Shown here: in pieces, positions 51,592 to 61,121 of the stretch
How positions within the stretch are numbered: the stretch's first letter is position 1
Layout: each line of letters opens with the position of its first letter
Assembly: GCA_035693615.1 (NCBI GenBank)
Contig: DASSGH010000008.1
Coordinates: 62,001 to 126,000, forward strand
DNA from: VAZQ01 sp035693615
Lineage (GTDB): Bacteria > Pseudomonadota > Alphaproteobacteria > Rhizobiales > Xanthobacteraceae
Direction of reading: 5' to 3'
DNA: 64,000 nucleotides
Position numbers and translations under genes: made by a program
The notes under the pieces: model-generated
Database searches by the model: none
What the model was told of the DNA's origin: nothing
Seen by the model: only the letters and a program-made list of their open reading frames with translations

Positions 51592-52506
51592 TTAGGGCGA
51601 TGGGGCGGCAAGCCGGCATACAATGTCGATTGCCCGCCGCATCAGCGTTTCCGACGCTTCGAGGGTGCGGAAGGCGGCATGGGAGGTCAGCGTGACATTC
51701 TCCATTCGCGCGAGCGGATGATCCGTCCTGAGCGGCTCGGCATGAAAGACATCGAGCCCGGCATGGCGGACGTGGCCACTTGCCAGCGCCGCGAGGAGGG
51801 CGGCTTCGTCGACCAGCGCCGCGCGCGCGGTATTGACGAGGATCACCCCCCGTTTGGCGCGGGCAAGGCGTTTGGCGTCGAGAAAACCCCGCGTCTCGTC
51901 GTTAAGGGCGAGGTGGAGCGAGATCACGTCGGCCCGTCCCAGCAGTTCATCGAGCCCGACCAGCGGTACGCCGGCGTGCGGCCGCGGCGAGCGATTCCAG
52001 CCGATCACCTCCATGCCGACACCGCGCGCGATGCGCGCCACCTCTCCGCCGATGCCGCCAAGCCCGATCAGGCCGAGCGTCTTGCCGTTGAGTTGCATGC
52101 TCTCGAGCGGATCCCACACGCCGCCGCGCACCGCCCGGTCCATGCGCGCGAGATCGCGGCAGCAGGCGAATATCAGCGCCATCGTGTGCTCGGCGACCGC
52201 GACGTCGCCGTAGCCCTTGATGGTGTGCACCTCAATTCCCAGCCGGTTCAGCGCTGGCACGTCCATGTAGCTCGACGCGCCGGTACCGAGAAACACGATG
52301 TGCTTAAGCCCGCGGCACTGGGCCATCGCCTCGGTCGGCATGTAGGAATGATCGTCGAGGCAGACTTCGTAGCCGGCGAGCAGCCGTGGCAGGTCGGCGG
52401 ATTGAAACGGATCGCGATTGATCGCGATCGGCGGGTCGTCGGGCCGCTGCACCCGCGTGAATACCGGCGCGAGCTGGTTGTTGCAGTCGATGAAGATCGA
52501 TTTCAT
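51592..52506 (-). CDS. D-2-hydroxyacid dehydrogenase, copy C
   Basis: The 304-residue protein has the coenzyme motif LGLIGLGGIGGEVARIARGVG. Catalytic Arg is in NTARAALVDE, Glu in FHAEPL and His in TSHAAFRT. It is a third, clearly distinct member of the family in the window. It is the first gene of the long minus-strand run to 41.6 kb. The 251-base region upstream separates it from a divergent exported protein and holds no gene. Confidence 0.93.
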   Translation of the reverse strand: MKSIFIDCNNQLAPVFTRVQRPDDPPIAINRDPFQSADLPRLLAGYEVCLDDHSYMPTEAMAQCRGLKHIVFLGTGASSYMDVPALNRLGIEVHTIKGYGDVAVAEHTMALIFACCRDLARMDRAVRGGVWDPLESMQLNGKTLGLIGLGGIGGEVARIARGVGMEVIGWNRSPRPHAGVPLVGLDELLGRADVISLHLALNDETRGFLDAKRLARAKRGVILVNTARAALVDEAALLAALASGHVRHAGLDVFHAEPLRTDHPLARMENVTLTSHAAFRTLEASETLMRRAIDIVCRLAAPSP

Positions 52507-52757
52507 GTCGTGCCGGTTTCCCCGGTCCCGTTTGTACGAATATTGAGTACCGTATCAACGGGCAAGCAGGGAGAACGGCCGGTCTGGCTAATATTGAAGC
52601 AATCACGTTTGCGAGTGATGGTGCCCGAGGAGCTTGCGCGCAGCCGCGCAGGTTGGTCTCATGGGAATTGTGGCGGACCGGCCGGAATAAGCGCGGGTGC
52701 AGCGTTGTTGTTGCATCGTGCGACGTTCGCCGCTGAGGAGATTTTCGGGAGGACGAC

Positions 52758-53384
52758 ATGAACCAGATGACACGGCGCGTATTCGGCGTGGCCGGCTTTG
52801 CCCTGCTGCTCGCCACATCCGCGAGCTTTGCCCAGCAACCGTCGCCGACTGTGCGCATCCGCGGCCAGATCGAAAAGGTAGACGGTGACGTCTTCGACAT
52901 CAAAACCCGCAGCGGGGAGATGGTGAAAGTGAAGCTCGTCGATCCGGCGCGGGTATTGGCCTTCGTCAAGGCATCGCTGGCCGACATCCAGGTCGGTAAA
53001 TTCATCGGCGTCACCGCCATGCCGCAGGCCGACGGCAGCCAGAAGGCGATCGCCATCCACATCTTTCTCGACGCGCAGAAGGGCGTCGTGGCCGACAGGC
53101 ATACCCCCTGGGATCTGCAGCCGGGCAGCACCATGACCAACGCGATCGTGGACACGACGGTGGCCGGCGTGGACGGCCAGGTGATCATGGTCAAGTACAA
53201 GGACGGCGAGAAGAAAGTCATCGTTCCGCCCAACGCGACGATCGTCGCCTACGCTCCCGCCGACAAGAGCGAGCTCAAGCCCGGTGCCCATATCATCATC
53301 TTCGGGGCCACCAAGCAGGCAGATGGATCATTGACGACGCCAGCCATCAGCGTCGGACGCGATGGCGTCACCCCGCCGATGTGA
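52758..53384 (+). CDS. Exported hypothetical protein (DUF5666-like beta repeats)
   Basis: The 208-residue protein has a signal MNQMTRRVFGVAGFALLLATSASFA cleaved near 25. Two similar beta-rich modules follow: VRIRGQIEKVDGDVFDIKTRSGEMVKV (about 32-58) and VAGVDGQVIMVKYKDGEKKVIVP (about 135-157). Each is of the G-x-I-x-x-V-D-G-x-x-x-x-V type seen in DUF5666/OB-like exported proteins. No catalytic motif is seen. It stands alone and converges with dnaE2. Confidence 0.82.
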   Translation: MNQMTRRVFGVAGFALLLATSASFAQQPSPTVRIRGQIEKVDGDVFDIKTRSGEMVKVKLVDPARVLAFVKASLADIQVGKFIGVTAMPQADGSQKAIAIHIFLDAQKGVVADRHTPWDLQPGSTMTNAIVDTTVAGVDGQVIMVKYKDGEKKVIVPPNATIVAYAPADKSELKPGAHIIIFGATKQADGSLTTPAISVGRDGVTPPM

Positions 53385-53405
53385 GCGGGGGGAGCCGTGC
53401 AGTAG

Positions 53406-56400
53406 CTAGCGGCGCGGGATTTGCGCGCCGCCGCGGCGGACGGGCGCGTGCGCCGAGCCGCGTGCGGGGACGTCGAGGTCGCTTGCCAGCAAGTCCGGAA
53501 GGCTTGCCGGCGCGGCGATGCGCGGCGGATTGCGGCGGCCGCGGGCGCGGCTGTCGACCTTTTCATCGTGCGGGCGTTTGACCGCGTCGGCGCGCGCGAG
53601 CGCCTCGATCGGCGGCGCATCCTCGGTCAACCGGGCAAGCAGTGAGGTGAGATCGTCGAGCCTTGCCGCGACGACGTGGATCACGTCGGCTTCCTTCTGC
53701 AGTTCTCCGCTCACAGCGATATAACGCGCACCCATAATGACAGGACGAAAGCGCTCGAACGTCTTTGGCCAGACGATGATGTTGGCGACCGCGGTCTCGT
53801 CTTCGATGGTCATGAAGATGACGCCGTTGGCCGAACCCGGCTGCTGGCGAACGGTGACGAGCCCGGAAACGCTGACCCGCGCCGAGGACGGCAGCAGACG
53901 CAGCTCCTCGTTGCGAACGATGCCGCGTCGAGCGAGATCGGCGCGCAGGAATGATGCCGGATGCGGGCGCAGCGACAGTTCGAGAAACCGGTAGTCATTC
54001 ACGACCTCTTCGCCGAGCGGCATGGGAGGGAGCCGCACCGCGGGTTCGCGCGGAACCGAAACCTGCGCAGGGGCTTGCGGCAGAGCGGCTGCCACGCGGA
54101 ACAACGGCAGATCGTCGTCCCGGTCACCGACGCGGCCGAGCGCTTTTGCCGCCCACAACGCCTGCCGCCGGCTGAGACCGAGCGAGCCGAAGGCGTCAGC
54201 ATCGGCGAGGCGCGCGATGATGCGCGGCGACAGGCCGGTGCGCAGCCAGAGATCGCGGACACAGCTGTAGCCGGCGGCGCGGTTCTGCACGATGGTTCTG
54301 CCATGCTCTTCCGACAGTCCCTTGATCTTGCGGAACCCCAGTCGTAGCGCGTGGGTGGTGCGCATGTCGTCCACCATGTCGCGGTGGAGTGCATGCACGC
54401 GCGCCGCCGGTTGCGGGCCGGGCTCGAGCGTGGCATCCCAGTGGGAATGGTTGATGTCGACCGGACGCACTTCGACGCCGTGCTCGCGCAGGTCGCGCAC
54501 GATTTGCGACGGCGCGTAGAACCCCATCGGTTGCGCATTGAGCAGTGCCGCCGCAAACACGTCCGGATAACGGCACTTGAGCCAGGCCGAAGCATAAACC
54601 AGCAGCGCGAAGCTCGCGGCGTGACTTTCCGGAAAGCCGTATTCGCCGAAACCCTCGATCTGACTGAAGCAGCGCTCGGCGAAGTCACGCGGATAATTCC
54701 TCGCCACCATTCCTTCGATCATCTTGCTCTTGAACATGCCGATGGTGCCGGTGCGCTTGAAGGTCGCCATCGCGCGGCGCAGCTTGTCGGCTTCGCCCGG
54801 CGTGAAGCCGCCGGCCACGATGGCGATCTTCATCGCCTGCTCCTGGAACAAGGGGACGCCAAGCGTCTTGTCGAGGACCGCTTTGAGCTCCTCTGACGGA
54901 TAGGTCACTGGCTCGAGTCCCTGCCGGCGGCGCAGATAGGGATGCACCATGTCGCCCTGGATCGGGCCCGGTCGCACGATCGCGACTTCGATGACGAGAT
55001 CGTAGAATTTCTCCGGCTTTAGACGCGGCAGCATCGACATCTGCGCACGGCTTTCGACCTGAAATACGCCAAGCGAGTCGGCGCGTTGCAACATGCGATA
55101 AACGGCGGGATCCTCTTTCGGTATCGTAGCGAGGTCGAAATATCCCTGCCCGGGGTCTTGCCCTTCGCGGAAGGAACGGAACGAAAGGTCATAGTGCGTC
55201 TCGGTCAGCTCGAATGCCTTGCGCAGGCACGTGAGCATGCCCAGCCCAAGCACATCGACCTTGAGGATGCCGAGCGCGTCGAGATCATCCTTGTCCCACT
55301 CGACGAAGGTGCGGTCCTGCATCGCGCCATTGCCGATCGGAACCACCTCGTCGAGCCGGCTGCGGGTGATGACGAACCCACCGACATGCTGCGAGAGATG
55401 GCGCGGGAAGGATTGGATCTCGAGGGCGAGCGCGCGCATTTTCTGCATACGCGGGCTGTTCACGTCGATGCCGGCGCGCACCAGTTCGGCGCTGCGCACG
55501 CCGCCGCCGCCCATGCCCCAGATCGAGGAGGAAAGGGCGCCGATCGTGTCTTCCGACAGCCCGAACACCTTGCCGACCTCGCGGATGGCGGAACGGCCGC
55601 GGTAGGAGACGACGGTTGCGGCTATGCCGGTATGGTCGCGCCCGTAATGCGCGTAAATGTGCTGGATCACCTCCTCGCGGCGCTCGTGCTCGAAGTCGAC
55701 GTCGATATCGGGCGGCTCGCCGCGATCCGAGGAGATGAACCGTTCGAACAGCAGGCGGCCGTCCCGCGGGTCCACATCGGTGATGCGCAAGCAGTAGCAG
55801 ACCGCGGAGTTCGCCGCCGAGCCGCGGCCTTGACACAGGATGTTTTGGCTCCGCGCGTAACCGACGATGTGATGGACGGTGAGAAAATAAGGCGCGTATT
55901 TGAGCTTGGCGATCAGCGCCAATTCATGATCGAGCGATTGGCGGACGGTATCGGGGATGCCGTCGGGATAGCGCGCGGCGGCGCCCTCCCAGGCCATATG
56001 GACGAGCGCGTCTTGGGGCGTCGCGAAGCCCGCGCGCATCTCTTCGGGGTATTCGTAATGCAGATCATCGAGCGAGAAGGTCAGCGTCGCATCGAGCGCC
56101 GCGGTCTCATCGATCGCTTCCGGCACGTCGCGGAAGAGACGCGCCATCTCGGCGGGCGGCTTGAGATAGCGCTCGGCATTCGCGGCAAGTCGGCGTCCCG
56201 CCGTGTCGATCGTCAGGTGCTTGCGGATGCAGGTGAGCACGTCCTGCAATTCGCGCCGGTCGGGATGGTGATAGATCACGTCGTTGACGGCGATGAGCGG
56301 CACGGCGGTTTGGCGCGCGAGCGCAGCGCGCCGGGCGAGCCGCGCGCGGTCATTGCCGCGATAGAGCATGGCGGCGGCGAGCCGCACACGGCCCCCGGCC

Positions 56401-56981
56401 GCCTCGCGCAGCAAAGCAATGAGCTCGGTGGTGCCGGCTTTTTTCTCGGTCTTTGCGAGGAGCCGAAGACCATCCCTTGATCCTTCCGGATATTGCTCGA
56501 GGGCGCCTTGCTTCGCGGCGCGAACGGAGGCGGAGGACGACTGCAGGTTTCGCAGGAAAGGCGGCGCGGGATGCTCCCACGTCGAGCTCTCCATCACAAT
56601 GAGCTCGAGGCCGTCGATATGTTCGAGCAAGTCGTCGCGATAAAGAATGCATTCGCCTTTCTCCGCGCGCAGGTTGCCGCGCGTGAGCAGCCGGCAGAGC
56701 CGTCCCCATGCCGCGCGGTCGCGCGGATAGGCGAGAATGTCAGGCGTGCCGTCGGCAAACACGAGCCGCGCCCCCGGGTGATAGGCAAGCGTCAATTCTT
56801 GCTCGCGTTTGATGAGGTGCGCGCGCACCACGCCCGCCACCGAATTGCGGTCGCAAAGCCCGAGACCGTCGAGCCCGATATGCGCGGCCTGCAGCATCAG
56901 CTCCTCGGCATGCGAGGCGCCGCGCAGGAACGAGAAGTTCGAGGCGACGGCGAATTCGAAATAGTGCGGCATGTCACGCAT
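53406..56981 (-). CDS. dnaE2: Error-prone DNA polymerase III alpha paralogue DnaE2 (ImuC)
   Basis: The 1191-residue translesion polymerase works in the SOS mutasome. It has an N-terminal PHP domain (about 5-210), the polymerase active-site motif PPDIDVDFEH (about 422-431), a finger region with GFGEYGFPESHAASFALLVY, and a C-terminal OB fold (VSVSGLVTVRQQPGSANGVIFMTIEDE). The start is ATG 56981, overlapping the imuB stop by eight bases, or ATG 56972. It is the last gene of imuA-imuB-dnaE2 and under the LexA-type box. Confidence 0.95.
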   Translation of the reverse strand: MRDMPHYFEFAVASNFSFLRGASHAEELMLQAAHIGLDGLGLCDRNSVAGVVRAHLIKREQELTLAYHPGARLVFADGTPDILAYPRDRAAWGRLCRLLTRGNLRAEKGECILYRDDLLEHIDGLELIVMESSTWEHPAPPFLRNLQSSSASVRAAKQGALEQYPEGSRDGLRLLAKTEKKAGTTELIALLREAAGGRVRLAAAMLYRGNDRARLARRAALARQTAVPLIAVNDVIYHHPDRRELQDVLTCIRKHLTIDTAGRRLAANAERYLKPPAEMARLFRDVPEAIDETAALDATLTFSLDDLHYEYPEEMRAGFATPQDALVHMAWEGAAARYPDGIPDTVRQSLDHELALIAKLKYAPYFLTVHHIVGYARSQNILCQGRGSAANSAVCYCLRITDVDPRDGRLLFERFISSDRGEPPDIDVDFEHERREEVIQHIYAHYGRDHTGIAATVVSYRGRSAIREVGKVFGLSEDTIGALSSSIWGMGGGGVRSAELVRAGIDVNSPRMQKMRALALEIQSFPRHLSQHVGGFVITRSRLDEVVPIGNGAMQDRTFVEWDKDDLDALGILKVDVLGLGMLTCLRKAFELTETHYDLSFRSFREGQDPGQGYFDLATIPKEDPAVYRMLQRADSLGVFQVESRAQMSMLPRLKPEKFYDLVIEVAIVRPGPIQGDMVHPYLRRRQGLEPVTYPSEELKAVLDKTLGVPLFQEQAMKIAIVAGGFTPGEADKLRRAMATFKRTGTIGMFKSKMIEGMVARNYPRDFAERCFSQIEGFGEYGFPESHAASFALLVYASAWLKCRYPDVFAAALLNAQPMGFYAPSQIVRDLREHGVEVRPVDINHSHWDATLEPGPQPAARVHALHRDMVDDMRTTHALRLGFRKIKGLSEEHGRTIVQNRAAGYSCVRDLWLRTGLSPRIIARLADADAFGSLGLSRRQALWAAKALGRVGDRDDDLPLFRVAAALPQAPAQVSVPREPAVRLPPMPLGEEVVNDYRFLELSLRPHPASFLRADLARRGIVRNEELRLLPSSARVSVSGLVTVRQQPGSANGVIFMTIEDETAVANIIVWPKTFERFRPVIMGARYIAVSGELQKEADVIHVVAARLDDLTSLLARLTEDAPPIEALARADAVKRPHDEKVDSRARGRRNPPRIAAPASLPDLLASDLDVPARGSAHAPVRRGGAQIPRR

Positions 56982-58539
56982 ACAGTCCGTGCACAAACCA
57001 ACGCGGCGGCGACAATGCCGTGTCGCGGTAAAGACCCGCGCGGAACAGCCAGAAGCGCAGCCCCGCCGTGTCCTCGACGTGGAAATAGTCGCGCGCCGGG
57101 CCGCCGTCCTCGCTCCACCAGACGCCTTCAATGCGTTCGGGTCCTTCGGCGCGAACGACTTCGTGCAGGGCGCGGCGCCAGCGGAAGCGCGCCGGCGGGC
57201 CGTCGGGCACGAGGGCGAAGACGTCGGCGATGGGCTCGGGTTTGGCGAGCAAACGCAACGGACGCTGGCTCAATCCAGCCTCGGCGCGGAAGCGGCGGAA
57301 CGCATCCCAGCCGAATTCGGCTCGCGTCATGGCCTGCGCCGGCACGGACGCGGCGGCAAGCTCGGGAATGTGACTGTCGCGGGCGACGAGCCGCGAAACC
57401 CGTCGCCGCCCCAGCCGCGCGCTCAGGCGATCGATCAGGCGGTCGAGTCCGGCCTGATCTTCGCGCGTGCCGAGGCTGATCTGCTCGTCTGCGCAGGTCT
57501 CAGCATTGAGCACCGAGAGCCGCGCCAGATCGAAGCCGAAACCCGGATCGATTTCGTCGCCGAGCGCGGCGAGCCGCTCGACGAACAGCGCGCGGATCGC
57601 CTGCGGGTTGCGCAGCGGCCGCGAGGTGCCGACCACGATGCGCTTGACCGCGCCATCGGTGCGAAAAAGGGCAAGCTCGAGCCGCCGCGCGCCGTCGCCG
57701 CGCGTGGTCAACGCCGTCTCGAGCCGCGCCGCGAGCCGCTCGACGCATGCGAGCACGTCCTCCTCGCGTGCGATCGGCTCATGAAAACTTTTCTCCGCGA
57801 CATAGGGCGGGACCGGCAGGCGCGGGGTCAGCGGCTCGTCTTCGCGGCCGAGCGCACGATCGAGCTGGCGCAAGAGATCGGCACCGAAACGGGCAGCAAG
57901 CGGCGAACGCGGCAGATCGAGGATGTCGCCGACGCGTTTGAAGCCGAGGCGCGCCAGCGCGGCGACGGTCTCGCCCGGCAGCCGTAGCGCTGGGAGCGGC
58001 AAGGGCGCAAGACGTTCACGCGGGTCGCCACTCGCCTCCGCCATGGTCTGCGCATCGCCGAAGCGTGCCGCCGCGGAGGCTGCGCCGATGCTTGCGGCAA
58101 TGGCGGCGCGCGCAGACAAGCCCAGACGCGTTATCCGCGCGAGGAGATCGTCGCGAAGCTTCTCCTCGCCGCCGAAAAGATGCGCGCAGCCGCCGATGTC
58201 GAGCAAGATGCCGTCGGGCGGATCGACGGCGACGAGCGGGGTGTAGCGTTGGCAGGCATCGGCGATGGCGTCGAGCAGGCGCGCGTCGGCGTCCCGGTCT
58301 TCCGGAACGGCGGTGAGCGTCGGATGCATGGCGCGGGCCTGCGCCAGCGCGAGACCGGTGGCGAGTCCGAGCCGCTCCGCCGCGACGTCGACCGCGAGCA
58401 GGAGATCGAGGTTGCCGCGCTTGCCGACTACGACGAGGGGACAAGGCGCCTCACGCCACTGCCGTGCGATGCGGTCGGTCGAAAGCCGCTCCAGCCATAG
58501 GCTCAGAATGCGTTGCGAGCTCGAAACGCTGCTCCACAC
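56974..58539 (-). CDS. imuB: ImuB, catalytically inactive Y-family polymerase homologue (GTG start)
   Basis: The 521-residue adaptor of the DnaE2 mutasome has N-terminal RILSLWLERLSTDRIAR where active polymerases have an Asp, and LLDIGGCAHLFGG where they have a catalytic Asp-Glu; so it is inactive, as known for ImuB. A helix-hairpin-helix (TVAALARLGFKRVGDILDLPR) and little-finger region follow. At the clamp-motif position it shows QISLG (about 353-357), a weak match to QLxLF. No ATG is near the start; GTG at 58539 is the best candidate and implies an 89-base overlap with imuA. Confidence 0.9.
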   Translation of the reverse strand: MWSSVSSSQRILSLWLERLSTDRIARQWREAPCPLVVVGKRGNLDLLLAVDVAAERLGLATGLALAQARAMHPTLTAVPEDRDADARLLDAIADACQRYTPLVAVDPPDGILLDIGGCAHLFGGEEKLRDDLLARITRLGLSARAAIAASIGAASAAARFGDAQTMAEASGDPRERLAPLPLPALRLPGETVAALARLGFKRVGDILDLPRSPLAARFGADLLRQLDRALGREDEPLTPRLPVPPYVAEKSFHEPIAREEDVLACVERLAARLETALTTRGDGARRLELALFRTDGAVKRIVVGTSRPLRNPQAIRALFVERLAALGDEIDPGFGFDLARLSVLNAETCADEQISLGTREDQAGLDRLIDRLSARLGRRRVSRLVARDSHIPELAAASVPAQAMTRAEFGWDAFRRFRAEAGLSQRPLRLLAKPEPIADVFALVPDGPPARFRWRRALHEVVRAEGPERIEGVWWSEDGGPARDYFHVEDTAGLRFWLFRAGLYRDTALSPPRWFVHGLYA

Positions 58540-59329
58540 TGTTCCACTCCACGATCCATGTTCCGAGAGGGCCGCGACGGTTGCGCACGAGACGCGCGAC
58601 AAGACGCGGCGGGCCGATGCCGTGACCGCGCTCGACATTGAGCGAAGATGCCGCGCCGATGATCCAGCGCGTGACGGCGGCGGAGGGTGCGTCGTCCGGC
58701 GCGGTGTACAAGATCAACCCGAGCGCGCTGCCGGCTGCGGCCGCAAGCGCAAGCCGCCGCGTCGCCACCTGGTCGATGCCGCGCGGCCGCATTTCGCCGA
58801 TCACCATTCCGACGGCGCGGCAGCGTAGTGCCTCCTCCATCGCCCAAAGCACGTCACGCGTGCGAGCAGCGGCAACCGTGATCAGCTGCTCGGGAGCAAT
58901 CCCGATCCCCTCGACAGCAAGGCCGTAAAGCGCGCCATTCTCAACGAGCGAGAGGTCCTCGGCGATCCAGATCACGTTTCGTCCCGCAGCGGGAACCGAA
59001 ATCGCGCCATCGTGCTCGCGCGCCTGCCATGAATTGGGGATCGCGGGCGGTGCTCTGCGCCGCGATGTCATTCGCGCCGCGAGCGCGAGCGCGAAGATGC
59101 TGGCGGCGGCGACTTCCGCCTCCCGCGCGGCGGCGATTTCGTGCAGCGCGCTCGAACCGAACCCGCCGCCGAGCGCGCCGTCGATCGCCGGGTTGCCGAG
59201 CGCAAGCAGTGCGCCGTATTCGCCGGTATGGCCGCCTGGCGCTTCCAGCGCGCAGAGTTGCCGGCGCAGCTGATCGATGCGGGCTGCTGGCTGTGCAACA
59301 GAAGAAGAGTTCAATCGTCCGGTTGCCAT
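58451..59329 (-). CDS. imuA: ImuA, RecA/SulA-like mutasome protein
   Basis: The 292-residue RecA-fold protein has GALGGGFGSSALHEI in the Walker A region (no complete GxxxxGKT), NVIWIAEDLSLVENGALYG, and a C-terminal segment ending with the imuB overlap. It belongs to the ImuA family found with ImuB and DnaE2. It starts 21 bases from the LexA-type box. Confidence 0.92.
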   Translation of the reverse strand: MATGRLNSSSVAQPAARIDQLRRQLCALEAPGGHTGEYGALLALGNPAIDGALGGGFGSSALHEIAAAREAEVAAASIFALALAARMTSRRRAPPAIPNSWQAREHDGAISVPAAGRNVIWIAEDLSLVENGALYGLAVEGIGIAPEQLITVAAARTRDVLWAMEEALRCRAVGMVIGEMRPRGIDQVATRRLALAAAAGSALGLILYTAPDDAPSAAVTRWIIGAASSLNVERGHGIGPPRLVARLVRNRRGPLGTWIVEWNSVEQRFELATHSEPMAGAAFDRPHRTAVA

Positions 59330-59349
59330 GGGCTAGAGAGGCCAAGCTT

Positions 59350-59364
59350 GTTCATGCTTTGTTC
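59350..59364. promoter_or_regulatory. Alphaproteobacterial LexA (SOS) box upstream of imuA
   Basis: GTTC-ATGCTTT-GTTC matches GTTC-N7-GTTC exactly; on the imuA strand it reads GAACAAAGCATGAAC. It lies 21 bases before the imuA ATG. A TTGACG at 59395-59390 (minus strand) is a plausible -35, so LexA would block the promoter start. This explains SOS control of the cassette. Confidence 0.85.
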
Positions 59365-59484
59365 TATTGATTCCCGAGCCCGCCGACGGCGTCAAGCGCC
59401 CAACTAAGCTATTAAGGGAAGGCTGTTTCCACGCAACCTGCGGATCCCCGGGCCGCCACTATCCCCCCGCGGTCGCTCTCGGCC

Positions 59485-60624
59485 CTACGGCTGGGCAATG
59501 ATGCTGCGGTCCACGTCGCGCACACTCTTCACGCCGCAGAGCGCCATGCTCACATCGAGTTCGCGGGCGAGGATGTCGATCGCCGCGGCCACTCCCGCCT
59601 CGCCGCCGGCACCGAGACCATAGATGTAAGAGCGGCCGATCAGACAGGCGCGCGCACCGCACGCGAGCGCGCGCAGCACGTCTTGCCCGGAGCGGATGCC
59701 GCCGTCGAACATCACCTCGATGACGTCGCCCACCGCATCGACCACTTTGGGCAGCGCCGAGATGGAGGAGGGCGCGCCGTCGAGTTGGCGGCCGCCGTGA
59801 TTTGAGACCACGAGGGCGCCGGCGCCGGTCTTGGCGGCAATGCGGGCATCCTCCACGTCGAGGACGCCCTTGAGGATGAGCTTGCCTGGCCACAGCCCGC
59901 GGATCCACTCGACGTCCTTCCAGTTCAACGTCGGATCGAATTGACTCGAGGTCCATTGCGCCAGCGAATTTACGTTTTCCATGCCGCGCACATGCCCGGC
60001 GAGGTTGCCGAAGGTCTTGCGCTTGCCGCGCAGGACCGATAGCGCCCACGCCGGTTTGGTCGCGATATCGACGATGTTGGCGAGCCTGATCTGCGGCGGC
60101 ACCGTCATGCCGTTGCGGAGATCACAGTGGCGTTGGCCGAGCACCTGAAGGTCCACAGTGAGCATCAGCGCGCTGCATTTTGCCGCCGCCGCGCGCTCGA
60201 TCAGCGCGCGGATGAAGCCGCGGTCCTTCATCACGTAGAGCTGAAACCAGAACGGCTTGTCGACCGCCTGCGCCACGTCCTCGATCGAGCAAATCGACAT
60301 GGTGGAGAGCGTGAACGGAATGCCGGCTGCCTGCGCCGCCCGACAGGCCAGAATTTCTCCGTCGCCGTGCTGCATGCCGCAGAGGCCGATTGGCGCGAGT
60401 GCCAGCGGCAACGAAACCCGCTCGCCCATGATGGTCGTGCCGAGATCGCGTTGCGAGACATCGACGAGCACGCGCTGGCGCAGCTTGATGTCTTCGAGGT
60501 CTGCGCGGTTCGCGCGCAGCGTCCCCTCCCCGTAGGAGCCGGCCTCGGCGTATTCGAAGAAGGCGCGCGGCACCTTGCGGGCTGCCGTCCGACGCAGGTC
60601 CTCGATGCAAGCCACGCTCCGCAT
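59485..60624 (-). CDS. lldD: FMN-dependent alpha-hydroxy acid dehydrogenase (L-lactate dehydrogenase type)
   Basis: The 379-residue TIM-barrel flavoenzyme has Tyr25 in AFFEYAEAG, LPLALAPIGL for FMN binding, the catalytic His276 in SNHGGRQLDG, and an FDGGIRSG phosphate-site motif near 320. It oxidises L-lactate or a related 2-hydroxyacid to the keto acid, passing electrons to the respiratory chain. The start is by family similarity (MRSVACIEDLRRTA); no good ribosome binding site is seen, and the frame is open to 60936. It might instead be a glycolate or mandelate-type enzyme. Confidence 0.9.
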   Translation of the reverse strand: MRSVACIEDLRRTAARKVPRAFFEYAEAGSYGEGTLRANRADLEDIKLRQRVLVDVSQRDLGTTIMGERVSLPLALAPIGLCGMQHGDGEILACRAAQAAGIPFTLSTMSICSIEDVAQAVDKPFWFQLYVMKDRGFIRALIERAAAAKCSALMLTVDLQVLGQRHCDLRNGMTVPPQIRLANIVDIATKPAWALSVLRGKRKTFGNLAGHVRGMENVNSLAQWTSSQFDPTLNWKDVEWIRGLWPGKLILKGVLDVEDARIAAKTGAGALVVSNHGGRQLDGAPSSISALPKVVDAVGDVIEVMFDGGIRSGQDVLRALACGARACLIGRSYIYGLGAGGEAGVAAAIDILARELDVSMALCGVKSVRDVDRSIIAQP

Positions 60625-60789
60625 GGCCGCGATTTGTAGCACGATCACGAACCAGGGAAGAGCAATCAGGAGCGGGGGAAAGCCGCCTGATCGCCGAGTC
60701 CTAGGCGCCCGGACCCGAAACGCAGGCCACGGTCGGGGCGTTGTTACCCGCAGGAGCCGCGCGTGCGCCGCTTGGCGGGAGAGAGATGC

Positions 60790-60976
60790 ATGGCAGAGCC
60801 GAAACACACCGCCGAGGGGGAGCCCGACGACAAGGCTAAGCGTAGTCGCGAGGAGGCGCGCCAACGCAGGCTCGAGCGCTCGCTCGAGAAGGGGGCTCGA
60901 GGACAGCTTTCCCGCGTCCGATCCGGTCAACGTCACTCAGCCCGTGCCCTCGCACCGCAAGGCCGGGAGAGAATAG
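60790..60976 (+). pseudogene. Small stress-type hypothetical gene broken by +1 at a G run
   Basis: The first frame encodes MAEPKHTAEGEPDDKAKRSR...LERSLEKG. After five Gs (60891-60895) the expected end continues in another frame: LEDSFPASDPVNVTQP then PSHRKAGRE and stop at 60974-60976. The LEDSFPASDPVNVTQP tail is characteristic of a small hydrophilic protein family common in alphaproteobacteria. One G fewer would give a complete protein of about 61 residues. As read, translation continues out of frame to 60993. This is either a sequencing error in the homopolymer, a real frameshift, or slippage. GGGAG precedes the start. Confidence 0.7.
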
Positions 60977-61121
60977 CAAAACCAGCCGCTTAGGAGCACC
61001 ACGCCAGTCGGTGCCGCGACCCTTATCCATACCCGCGGAAAGCCCTCGTTTTCTTTGAAGATCTCAGGCAATTGACCTATCCTTCGGTGGGCAACGTCGC
61101 CGCTCGCGGGGATGGGGAAAC

